Assembly: GCF_013177695.1 (NCBI RefSeq)
Contig: NZ_WOEY01000134.1
Coordinates: 177,571-241,570 of the forward strand
Length of the DNA: 64,000 nucleotides
Direction of reading: 5' to 3'
Source: Paraburkholderia solitsugae
GTDB taxonomy: Bacteria > Pseudomonadota > Gammaproteobacteria > Burkholderiales > Burkholderiaceae
How positions within the stretch are numbered: the stretch's first letter is position 1; each line of letters opens with the position of its first letter. The notes below the pieces were generated by a model. That model was not told the origin of the DNA and did no database searches. It saw only the letters and a list, made by a program, of their open reading frames with translations. The position numbers were made by a program, and so were the translations under genes. Shown here one piece after another: positions 53,933-62,151 of this stretch.

Positions 53933-54907
53933 ATGGCGGATATTGTTGGCAATATGCGGATCTTCGTCCGTGTGGTCGAGAAGGGTTCCTTTACGGCGAT
54001 TGCGAAGGAAATCGACATGACTGTCGGGCAGGTTTCACGTGCCGTGAATACGCTAGAAGAGCAATTGCAGGCGGTCCTCTTGCACCGGACCACGCGCCAT
54101 TTATCGTTGACAGATTCCGGCGGACGCTTCTATGAGCGTGCAAAAACGATCCTCGCGGATTTTGACGCTGCTGCGGAGGACGTGCGCAACGCTAGCCAGA
54201 CGCCTGCGGGCCGTCTGCGGCTACACTGCGCACCCGGGCTCGCGCAAAGTCTGGTCGCCGCAGCGCTGACGCGCTATCAGGTAATCTGCCCCGATGTCCA
54301 GGTCGAACTGAAGATCGAGCAGTGCATGCCAAACCTCGTCGAGGACGGCTACGATCTTTCACTGTTCTCCGCAACACAACTTCCCGACTCAATCTACGTC
54401 GCGCAGCCGCTCGGCACAGCCTATTCGATAATGGTAGCTTCGCCGGGCTACCTGAAACGCCATGGCGCGCCGCGTACACGAGACGATCTCGCATCTCACA
54501 CGCTCATCGAGTTCGATTCGCCAGTGGCACCACCAGACGAATGGCATCTCGAAAGCGAACAGGAGTCGCATTTACTGAATATCCCGAAGTCGCCCCTCCA
54601 GACCAATGTACCTGACGCGATGCGTGCAGCATTACTTGCGGGAGCGGGGATTGGTGCGCTTGCTACGTACTCTGTGGCGGATGATCTCGAATCTGGTGCG
54701 CTCGTACGTGTGTTGCCGAAATACCGCCTACGTCCTTTTACCGTATTTGCAGTGTATCCGTCCCGGCGATTCCTCGATGCGAAAGTACGGACAATACTCG
54801 ACCATCTGCGGGAGACGCTTTCGCATTCGCTGAAGGATGTGATAACACGGGTCGAGGCGCTCGAGCGGATTGATGAGGAAGGCTTGAGCCTTCCCCATAG
54901 CTTCTGA
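53933..54907 (+). CDS. LysR-family regulator
   Basis: A 324-residue LysR protein of the CrgA-like subgroup: helix-turn-helix FVRVVEKGSFTAIAKEIDMTVGQVSRAVNTLEEQLQAVLLHRTTRHLSLT, and effector domain starting AGRLRLHCAPGLAQSLV. ATG 53933 follows AAGGAAT. There is no divergent gene directly beside it, so its target is unclear. Confidence 0.92.
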   Translation: MADIVGNMRIFVRVVEKGSFTAIAKEIDMTVGQVSRAVNTLEEQLQAVLLHRTTRHLSLTDSGGRFYERAKTILADFDAAAEDVRNASQTPAGRLRLHCAPGLAQSLVAAALTRYQVICPDVQVELKIEQCMPNLVEDGYDLSLFSATQLPDSIYVAQPLGTAYSIMVASPGYLKRHGAPRTRDDLASHTLIEFDSPVAPPDEWHLESEQESHLLNIPKSPLQTNVPDAMRAALLAGAGIGALATYSVADDLESGALVRVLPKYRLRPFTVFAVYPSRRFLDAKVRTILDHLRETLSHSLKDVITRVEALERIDEEGLSLPHSF

Positions 54908-55209
54908 GAACTGCAATTTTGACTTTGTGCAATTCTTCGACGTTGCACAACACCGCCACCCGCTCACATTTTCATGCGCAGCAGGCCACTGGTCGAACGC
55001 TTAACGCGGTGGTCGCCGATCAGGGATATGCTTCGCGACGAAGCCGCACAGCCTGCGCTTGACGAGGGGATCTAACTTCAGGTGGTCAAGTTGGCGGAAA
55101 CGAAAAAACGATTCGCAATTTTCGCGGTACTGATGCTCGTCGTAAAGCTGACAAAAAGTACCCGTCAAGCTCCAGGCAGGGCCACCTACGGTCGGTTTGA
55201 TTCACCCGC
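54908..55209. other. Gene-free stretch between convergent genes
   Basis: Lies between the 3' ends of the LysR and DUF5134 genes. Nothing recognisable apart from short random frames. Confidence 0.4.
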
Positions 55210-55863
55210 TCATCTTATGATCAGGAGCATGACCGCCATGCTCACGGTCATGGCGACACGACACGCTACCGTCGGCACTGTGCTGCGAGCTGAGGCGGCG
55301 CCAAGTGAAATGTTTCGGCGACTGTCGTGTCGATCCGCCAGTTGAGCGAGGACGTCCCAGGCACCGTAACAGACAAGGACAAACGCGAGCGCCAGAGTCG
55401 GAAGTTTGAACGACCGTACTATGCTGCTGCTTCTCGCACCCCCCCTACAGATGTCGTCAGTCATCGTGAGGGCGGCGAACATGTAGACCATGGCTGCGCA
55501 GTGCAGTACATGGGCAGCGCGATACACGCTCGCCAGTGACCGCCGGCCGTTCACCCAGGTATCGGCTAATAAGCGCCATGCGAACCACATAGTGAGCAAG
55601 CCAAAGATCGCCTCCCACGCGTGTGACGGCAGAGTTCTCATGCTCGGTGCCAGCATTCCCGCCATCGCGACACCCATCAACAGATACGCAAGGTCAGTAT
55701 CGGCTCCATTTGAACAACGCGAAGACGAGCAAGACCCGTCTGGCTTAACAGCCGAAAACCAGCTGGCTGGTAACTGAGCGGCTCCGAGGCGGATCGCGCT
55801 CACTGCCGTGATGACCAGCATGACCGCAGTCAGGATGCCCAGCAGCCAGGGGGGAGACATCAT
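55210..55863 (-). CDS. DUF5134 membrane protein
   Basis: A 217-residue inner-membrane protein with five to six hydrophobic segments (LLGILTAVMLVITAVSAI, LAYLLMGVAMAGML, AWEAIFGLLTMWFAWRLL, HCAAMVYMFAAL, LALAFVLVCYGAWDVL, AVMLLII). Conserved histidines (PSHAWEA; AAHVLHCAAMVYM) match DUF5134, a family without known function. Two start codons are adjacent (55863 and 55860). Confidence 0.85.
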   Translation of the reverse strand: MMSPPWLLGILTAVMLVITAVSAIRLGAAQLPASWFSAVKPDGSCSSSRCSNGADTDLAYLLMGVAMAGMLAPSMRTLPSHAWEAIFGLLTMWFAWRLLADTWVNGRRSLASVYRAAHVLHCAAMVYMFAALTMTDDICRGGARSSSIVRSFKLPTLALAFVLVCYGAWDVLAQLADRHDSRRNISLGAASARSTVPTVACRVAMTVSMAVMLLIIR

Positions 55864-56228
55864 GCGACGGTTCCTTTCAACGTAGCTCCATGGCTAGTGC
55901 GAACCAACACCGTGGCGACCAGAAGGCAAGCGCCAGGGTGCGCTCGCGTTGCCGACATGCACGTCGGGGCCGCTTGAAGCTTGCGATGGGTTGGGCCGCC
56001 GACAACGGTCATTGCGCTTGATCGTAATTTGTCATGAGGCGTGACCCGGAGGCGGTGGCGAGCGGGAGACCGCAGTATTCGGAGTTAGACTTCGGCGCGC
56101 GGCGTGGAAGATAACGAGGCACGCGCACACCGATGTGCACCGTGGATGCGGAGCCATGCCGACGCGGTCGGAGCAACCCTGTTCCAGGGCCACTCAAACC
56201 GATACGAACAGAGAAGTGTAAAGACTTC
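55864..56228. other. Gene-free stretch
   Basis: About 365 bp between two leftward genes. No convincing coding or regulatory signal seen; the promoter of the DUF5134 gene should be within it. Confidence 0.4.
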
Positions 56229-57005
56229 TTAGTACTGCAGGTTGGGGAAGCCCCCGCCCTCTCCGCGTCCTTCGCGCGTCAGATCGAGAACACCGTAGAT
56301 TGTCCAGATCGCATCGAACGAGCTGGTATCGCCGCGCTTGTATGTCGCTTCGCTCCCCCAGTGGTGGTGGATTCCGTCCGCGTCGCGGGAGAAGACGTTC
56401 AAGGAGGCGCGCTGCCCGCCGTCTGGTGTTTCAGCGCGGTAATCCCGGTTGAAGGTGTTGTTCCGCGAGGACATCAGGCGCAAATTGTGCCAGCCGCGTT
56501 CACGTGCGTAGGTGCCGAGCCGTTCGGGGCTAGTCTTCGCGACGACGACGAGGTTGGCTCGCTCGGCAACGTGAAAGGCCGCGCCCTCGAGCCCGTCGAC
56601 AATCGACGTGCAAGACGGACACGGTTGCTCGAGAAGCGGCAGCTCGGCAGTCTTGCCTCCTGGGGCTCCTGCTCGTTGGTCTTGTGACCAGCGCGGAAAC
56701 ATCATGTGGTAAATGATCAGTGAGTTCTTGCCCGGCTCGAACAGTTCCGACAGCTTCACCTCGCTTCCATTGTCGGCAGACTCGAAGACGTAGTCCTCCT
56801 TGATCAGGCCGCCGGCAGGGAGTGCCCGGCGCATGGCGGCTACTCGTTCGTTCAGCTCCTTAAGCTCTAATTCTGCCTCTAACAGCTCACTACGTGCGCG
56901 GCGGTATTCATTCGACTCGCCGGGGAATCTGGCATTCGGGTCGAGGAGTACATCCCTCCACTTGTTCATGTCGCGTGGCGTGCCCTTGAGAACCATAGTT
57001 TCCAT
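56229..57005 (-). CDS. DUF899 thioredoxin-fold protein
   Basis: A 258-residue member of DUF899, related to AhpC/thioredoxin-like proteins. Features: helical N-terminus (LLEAELELKELNERVAAMRRALP), YVFESADNGSEVKLSELFEPGKNSLIIYHMMF, a CPSC motif in LEQPCPSCTSIVDGLEG near residue 130, and the C-terminal HHHWGSEATY and DAIWTIYGVLDLT. The redox role is inferred only. AGAAGG abuts the first ATG (57005), so the second ATG at 56996, nine nt further, may be the true start. Confidence 0.9.
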   Translation of the reverse strand: METMVLKGTPRDMNKWRDVLLDPNARFPGESNEYRRARSELLEAELELKELNERVAAMRRALPAGGLIKEDYVFESADNGSEVKLSELFEPGKNSLIIYHMMFPRWSQDQRAGAPGGKTAELPLLEQPCPSCTSIVDGLEGAAFHVAERANLVVVAKTSPERLGTYARERGWHNLRLMSSRNNTFNRDYRAETPDGGQRASLNVFSRDADGIHHHWGSEATYKRGDTSSFDAIWTIYGVLDLTREGRGEGGGFPNLQY

Positions 57006-57190
57006 CCTTCTCTATGCTCTGAACTCTGTTCCTTGCGTAGTGTGAAGATCAGAGCGTCCGTTGGAGATTGCGAAGAGGGTACTGACGTACTACGCCGTCA
57101 GCGGGCGTGTGCAAACCGCACCTACCACGTGGGTATAGGATGCCAGGAAATCATGGGTATATGCATGAATCGGGTCTCCTACCTGATAAT

Positions 57191-57219
57191 CCTCCGTTAT
57201 CTCTAGCGGATAACGGAGG
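57191..57219. terminator. Strong hairpin after the fumarylacetoacetate hydrolase gene
   Basis: CCTCCGTTATC and GATAACGGAGG form a perfect 11-bp stem with a 7-nt loop, 10 bp beyond the stop codon of the leftward gene at 57229. The U-tract is weak (ATTATC), so a factor-assisted or bidirectional terminator is likely. Confidence 0.7.
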
Positions 57220-57228
57220 GGGTCCGTC

Positions 57229-58077
57229 TTATACTTGTCGCTCGACGATCAGTTGCTTTTGGGTGCCGAGTCCTTCAATCCAGAGCGTCACAACGTCGCC
57301 TTTATTGAGGTAGGTCGGTTCGGGCTTCATACCCATGCCGACGCCCGGGGGCGTGCCCGTGGTAATCACATCGCCCGGAAGCAGCGTCATGTAGCGGCTG
57401 CAATAGGCAACGAGTTCCTTGACCGAGAAAATCATGGTCCTGGAGTTGCCACCCTGACGACGCTCGCCGTTGACGTCGAGCCACATGTCCAGGTTTTGTG
57501 GGTCGGGCACTTCGTCCTTGGTCACGAGCCACGGGCCAATCGGGCCGAAGGTGTCGCAACCCTTGCCTTTGTCCCACTGGGAGGATTGCAGCTGGAAGGA
57601 GCGCTCGGAAACGTCGTTCACCAAGCAGTAGCCGGCGACATAGTCCAAAGCTTCTCCTTCGGAGATGTACTGCGCCTTTTTGCCGATCACAACGCCGAGT
57701 TCGAGCTCCCAGTCGAGCTTGGTCGAGTGCGGTGGCACGACGATGTCGTCATTGGGGCCGCCGATGGACGTCGTCGACTTCATGAAGATAATGGGCTCGG
57801 TGGGAATGGCCATGCCCGCCTCTTCGGCGTGATCGCGATAGTTCAGGCCGATAGCAATGAACTTTGAAATGCCAGATACTGGCGCGCCGATGCGGGGATT
57901 GCCCGGTACGATAGGCAGGTCGGACAGCCGAATTTTTGACAGCTTTTCAAGCTCACTCGCCGAAAGCTGCGCAGGCGTGATGTCGGACACGTAGCCGGAC
58001 AGGTCGCGTAGTGTACCTTGCTCGTCAACGATCGCAGGCCTTTCCGCGCCAAATTCACCATAGCGACAAAGCTTCAT
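57229..58077 (-). CDS. Fumarylacetoacetate hydrolase family protein
   Basis: A 282-residue FAH-fold enzyme, a family that cleaves or hydrates 2,4-dioxo-acid-type compounds in aromatic catabolism (also annotated ureidoglycolate lyase). Present: KFIAIGLNYRDHAEEAGMAI, the metal-binding carboxylates in DWELELGVVIGK and CLVNDVSERSFQ, and GDVITTGTPPGVGMGMKP. ATG 58077 fits the family start (MKLCRYG). A perfect hairpin follows its stop codon. Confidence 0.93.
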   Translation of the reverse strand: MKLCRYGEFGAERPAIVDEQGTLRDLSGYVSDITPAQLSASELEKLSKIRLSDLPIVPGNPRIGAPVSGISKFIAIGLNYRDHAEEAGMAIPTEPIIFMKSTTSIGGPNDDIVVPPHSTKLDWELELGVVIGKKAQYISEGEALDYVAGYCLVNDVSERSFQLQSSQWDKGKGCDTFGPIGPWLVTKDEVPDPQNLDMWLDVNGERRQGGNSRTMIFSVKELVAYCSRYMTLLPGDVITTGTPPGVGMGMKPEPTYLNKGDVVTLWIEGLGTQKQLIVERQV

Positions 58078-58111
58078 TTTGCATCTCTCTAAGTTAGGGG
58101 CTGGAGGATCG

Positions 58112-58324
58112 TTACAGGCCAGCCTGGTTTTCGCCACACACAGCAGGGTTGACGAAGTTGATCGACCATTGGCATTCGAGGACACGGCGCACTTCTCTCG
58201 GTGCACCGGATTGCAGGACGGCCAGCGCGTCGCGGCTGTCTGCCGTCTCCCCGAGAATGCGATGTTCAATGTCGAGGGAATCCCGGCCGCAATCTGTCAG
58301 GACAACCTTTGCTTTCACTTTCAT
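58112..58324 (-). pseudogene. N-terminal remnant of a D-2-hydroxyacid dehydrogenase-like gene
   Basis: The frame reads KVKAKVVLTDCGRDSLDIEH-RILGE, resembling the first strand and helix of C-terminal-binding-protein-type dehydrogenases, then loses similarity (RDALAVLQSGAPREV). It lies just upstream of the FAH gene on the same strand. Identification rests on about 25 residues. Confidence 0.45.
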
Positions 58325-58468
58325 CTCCTGCTTTCGCGTGTCATTAGCCTGCACTCACCTGGCTGCCATCAGGTGAGCTTGGCTTGAAAATCGTCCAGGG
58401 CTTTCTGTAGCAGATTGCGTGTGCAGGTTCTGGGCGCTGAAGCCGATACTGTTGCGCGGTTTCCGCGA

Positions 58469-59458
58469 TCACTCGCGGTCCATAAATGATTCAGGTACCC
58501 ATGCGTAAGCGTCACCGTCTGGACGAATATGCCCAACACCCGGATAAGGCAAATGCGGTGCGGCGACGAGCACTTGCGTGCGAGAGAACTCGGCGAAGGC
58601 CGATCTGCGACTCTCCACGGCACCTGCGGGATCCACGTCAAACGCGATTGTGAATTCAGGTTCGGCAAATTGAAGTGCGGCAATATGAACGATATCGCCG
58701 ACAAACACGATGGTTTGGCCTTCGCTGGTTAGTGCGTAGAAAGCCGAGCCAGGTGTGTGTCCCGGGTGGAGTGAAGCCGTAATGCCTGGGACAATCTCAG
58801 TGGTCTTGTCGAAAGGGCGCAGTTGACCCGACTCCGCATAGGGTTTAACTGTTAGTACTGCTTGCTCGAAGGTATACGGTAGTGCGTCTGGCCGGTATGC
58901 GGATGTGGCCGCCTGTTCCGGGTCAAGAAAGAAGTCGACATCCGGCTTGCCAACATGGACAAGTGCATTCGGGAACATTCTCTTGCCTGCCATCGTGAGA
59001 CCGCCCGAATGGTCGACATGAATATGCGTAATTAAAATGTCGGTGATGTCTTGGGGTTCAAGCCCTGCATGCTCGAGGCGAGTAAAAAGTTTGCCGCCGA
59101 CGTTAATTTGGCGGAACAGTTCTCCGGCACCCGTGTCGACAAGAATCTTGCGGTCATTCAGTTCGATCAGGTAGACGTTAATCGACGTCTCGACCTCGCC
59201 ACAAAGAAATGCCTTGGCCAACAGCTTCTCCAATGTCGCCGTATCTTTGCCGGAGATCAGTGTGGGCGCATTGAGAGGGATAGTGCCGTCAGATATAACG
59301 GTAATCTTTGCGGCTCCAACTTGCAGGCTATGTAGTGGTGAGACTTGCGGAAGTCTGCCGATGTTTGAGAAAGAAGGGCGCGAGTTGGCGATTTTCCCGC
59401 CAACTGACGACTCACCGAGTTCGGAACTACAGGAGCAGAGTGTTTTCATGATATTCAT
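58469..59458 (-). CDS. Metallo-beta-lactamase-fold hydrolase
   Basis: A 329-residue MBL-fold enzyme of the methyl-parathion-hydrolase/lactonase-like group. Metal ligands: ITHIHVDHSGGL near residue 145, HPGHTPGSAFY near 235, and GDIVHIAALQF near 260. The N-terminus is unusual: 35 polar residues (CSCSSELGESSVGG), without a convincing signal peptide. CAGG abuts ATG 59458, so ATG 59449 may be the start. Substrate unknown; its FAH and hydrolase neighbours suggest a small catabolic group. Confidence 0.9.
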   Translation of the reverse strand: MNIMKTLCSCSSELGESSVGGKIANSRPSFSNIGRLPQVSPLHSLQVGAAKITVISDGTIPLNAPTLISGKDTATLEKLLAKAFLCGEVETSINVYLIELNDRKILVDTGAGELFRQINVGGKLFTRLEHAGLEPQDITDILITHIHVDHSGGLTMAGKRMFPNALVHVGKPDVDFFLDPEQAATSAYRPDALPYTFEQAVLTVKPYAESGQLRPFDKTTEIVPGITASLHPGHTPGSAFYALTSEGQTIVFVGDIVHIAALQFAEPEFTIAFDVDPAGAVESRRSAFAEFSRTQVLVAAPHLPYPGVGHIRPDGDAYAWVPESFMDRE

Positions 59459-59794
59459 CCTGTAAATATAAAATCAGCTGCAACCACGATGTTGTGATTG
59501 CGCGCTTTTACGTCGTCGAATTAAGAAACGCCACGGATAGGCGCCGATGGGTGCACGTTGCCCAGGTACTTGCCACGCAGGTTCTCGAGGACCTGCACTG
59601 CCTTGATGGTAAAGCTGGATCGTGCGACAGTCGCCTGTTGGGATGCTGCTGTGACGGAAGGGACGACGCTTTGAATCTGGTCCAATGTGATCACCGACTT
59701 ATCTTTAACTGCATCGGACGTTTCGAATCAATAGAGTAATATTCGTTGATGAAAGTGAATATCACGCTCTAGCGCGGCGTTTCTGAGTCGGTAG
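59459..59794. other. Intergenic gap between two leftward hydrolase genes
   Basis: About 336 bp with no supported gene or hairpin; the MBL gene promoter should be here. Confidence 0.4.
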
Positions 59795-60664
59795 CTATCC
59801 TTTCCAACTCTGCAGAAAATCGAGCAGTTGGGCATTGACAATCTCCGGCTGCTCCTCCTGCGGCAAGTGTCCAGCCTGCGCAATGGCGGATGTCCGAATG
59901 TCAGTTGCCATGCAGCGCCATACCTCGGCCATATCAAACATTTTACCGACGGCGTAGAACTCGGCGCCCCAAAGCGCCAGCGTTGGCACCTTGATGGGCA
60001 CATGTGCGTCAATCTTGTCCTGTGCGACGTCTTCGGCGTTCGCCCGGTAGTCGGACATTGCTCCACGGACGGCACCAGGCGCCTGGTATGCTCTAACGTA
60101 TTCCTCGAACGCCTCGCCACTCACTGCCGTCGGGTCGTAGCACCAGTCCGTGAAGAAATGGCGTAGCCACACGCGCTCGTTTCCGGCGATCAGTGCTTCC
60201 GGAAGATCGGGAACCTGGTGGAACAGGAAGAACCAGTAGGCCTTTGCAATCTGGGCATTCAACCGCTCCGCGACTACTCGCGTCGGGACGTTATCCATCA
60301 CGACCAGGCGGTCAAGTCTGTGCGGATGGTCCTTGGCGAAACGCGTCGCGACGCGTGCGCCCCGGTCGTGGCCCACTAGCGCGATACGGTTGATATCCAA
60401 CTTGTCGAGCAGGGCAAGCAGGTCGTTTGCCATCGTGCGTTTGTCATACCCTGCCGCCGGCTTGTCCGTTGCCCCATAGCCGCGCAAGTCCGGCGCAATC
60501 ACACGGAAATGCTGCGCAAGCACGGGAATCTGATGACGCCACGCGTAATAGGTCTCGGGAAATCCGTGAAGCAAGACGACCGTGGGTCCGGTGCCTGCTT
60601 CTACATAGTGCTGACGAATGCCGTTTGCCTCAACGGTGTGATGAACCAATTGAATTTCTTTCAT
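59795..60664 (-). CDS. Epoxide hydrolase/haloacetate dehalogenase-like alpha/beta hydrolase
   Basis: A 289-residue alpha/beta hydrolase with an aspartate nucleophile: LLHGFPETYYAWRHQ (oxyanion hole), LVGHDRGARVATRFA (Asp elbow near residue 105), and the histidine in AQAGHLPQEEQPE. The HDRGAR elbow and the cap segment with YWFFLFHQVPDLPE are typical of haloacetate dehalogenases and soluble epoxide hydrolases. ATG 60664 is preferred to a TTG four codons earlier. Confidence 0.92.
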   Translation of the reverse strand: MKEIQLVHHTVEANGIRQHYVEAGTGPTVVLLHGFPETYYAWRHQIPVLAQHFRVIAPDLRGYGATDKPAAGYDKRTMANDLLALLDKLDINRIALVGHDRGARVATRFAKDHPHRLDRLVVMDNVPTRVVAERLNAQIAKAYWFFLFHQVPDLPEALIAGNERVWLRHFFTDWCYDPTAVSGEAFEEYVRAYQAPGAVRGAMSDYRANAEDVAQDKIDAHVPIKVPTLALWGAEFYAVGKMFDMAEVWRCMATDIRTSAIAQAGHLPQEEQPEIVNAQLLDFLQSWKG

Positions 60665-60924
60665 GGTGTCGCGCAATCATTGGCCGAAGTAGATAGGTTG
60701 ATGCCGGGCGTGTCTCACGCCGACTCGGAGAGACACGTGAAGTCTAGGAGTGAGAAGAGGGGCGATAAAGACGCTTTCGAGGTAATGAATTTTCCTGGCA
60801 GTAGACAAATCGCAAAATTTCCATTCAACAATCGATCAAACCAGGTGTTAATACCGATTTGAAAATTGACGCTTACTTGATCTTCTTCTGTGGTATTCCG
60901 GCGGGACTCCGGAAGGAGGCCCCT

Positions 60925-61427
60925 TGCTCGCAATTAACCGCCACGCGCTTACCCTTGAAGAGCGGGCCATCGCAGCGCGGACAGTAAGCTACGCCCTCGC
61001 GGTATTCTTGCTCGCCCGGCGCGTCGGCATCGCGCCAGGGCGAGTCCGTCCCGAGTACCGCGCTTTTTGCGCGCGGCGTCGCACCGCTTCCGGCGCGGAT
61101 CTCAACGGTCTTCACACCCGGCACGAGCGTCTCGGCACTGCAGATTCATGATGTCGAAGTCGTAGGCGCGAACGTGCCACTTGAGCGCGGCCGCGAAATT
61201 CGGTCCGGCCTTTTCCTGCATCGATACGAAGTCTGGATCGCTATCGTGTCGAGCACCTGACCGCCGAAGCGTTCGGCGGGCACGCCGGTGTGAATGCCTT
61301 TGTGCCGCGTGGATTGCAGCCGCCGCGCCAGAGGGACCGCAGCCGACGACAAGCATGTCAAAAAATTTTTTCGCGTTGCGCGCGGAGGCGCCGTGTCCAG
61401 CTCCGCGAGACGCTCGCCGACACGCAC
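60925..61427 (-). pseudogene. ahpF: ahpF fragment (alkyl hydroperoxide reductase flavoprotein)
   Basis: Blocks of AhpF appear in several frames: LVVGCGPSGAAAAIHAAQR, KGIHTGVPAERFGGQVLDTI, HVRAYDFDIMNLQ, and EQEYREGVAYCPRCDGPLFK-GKRVAV. The redox pair reads CPRC, but frameshifts break the gene and both the N-terminal thioredoxin-like domain and the last NADPH-binding part are missing. AhpF passes electrons from NADH to AhpC; this copy cannot. Confidence 0.85.
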
Positions 61428-62151
61428 CTACCCGTGGGGTTCAGGAGACAGCAGCCCGAACTTGACTTGAAGAATGCGTCTGTCATGAGCATGCTTGCGA
61501 GCGTCAAAGCGTTTCTTTTAGCATTGTTTCCAGTGCTGAGAAGGTGTTTTACGCTTCGGGCAATTCTGCGGCGAATCAGGAATGGAAATCGCTCAAACCT
61601 AGGCCCGGCTGGATATTCCCCCGTTTGCGCTTCAGTCGCAGAATCGTTGGCATCACTTTTTCGCTATTGAAAGTGGCTGCGACTTGTACTTACCATTGCG
61701 CCTTCGGAACGCACCAAGGCAACGAAAAAGATCTTTTCAAGGATTATCTTTAATAACTATGTACTACTTATAATATAGGTGACCGCCATTCCGGATTCTC
61801 AATATCGGATTTTTTGTCGTTTTTACGAGAGCGGTCTAGATGTAGTGCGCGTGATCGTTGCCCCACGTCAGGCGCGGTCTGCCCGGTTTTCTCTCGGACC
61901 CACTGGTTGTCAAGCAGATTTCGAAACAGGCGAAAGAAGCGAGCATTTCTGAGGCTGACGTCAGAGCGCCCGAGACGAAGAATGTGTCAACGAGCCAGGA
62001 CGACTGTGTACTTGAACGGGTCTGAATCGGCTGCACTGACCGGGCAATCCATTGTGGCCAATCGCGAATGGTTAGCGTATTCATGGGTTTTACTAGAAGT
62101 CAGGTGGCTCCAATAAAAAGGGGTGAGCCTTGAACAGCATGGAGTATTGAT
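61428..62151. other. Gene-free region before D-lactate dehydrogenase, with repeat R2
   Basis: Contains repeat R2 copy 2 (61524-61705) and an AT-rich stretch at 61740-61810. The dld promoter probably lies between 61740 and 62140. No protein-coding frame is supported. Confidence 0.5.
61524..61705 (+). repeat. Diverged dispersed repeat R2, copy 2
   Basis: Two blocks (TTTCCAGTGCTGAGAAGGTG onward, and around CACTTTTTCGCTATTGAAAG) match 37508-37690 in the same order and spacing, 24 kb apart. It lies next to the ahpF remnant; copy 1 lies beyond MarR 1. Confidence 0.55.
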
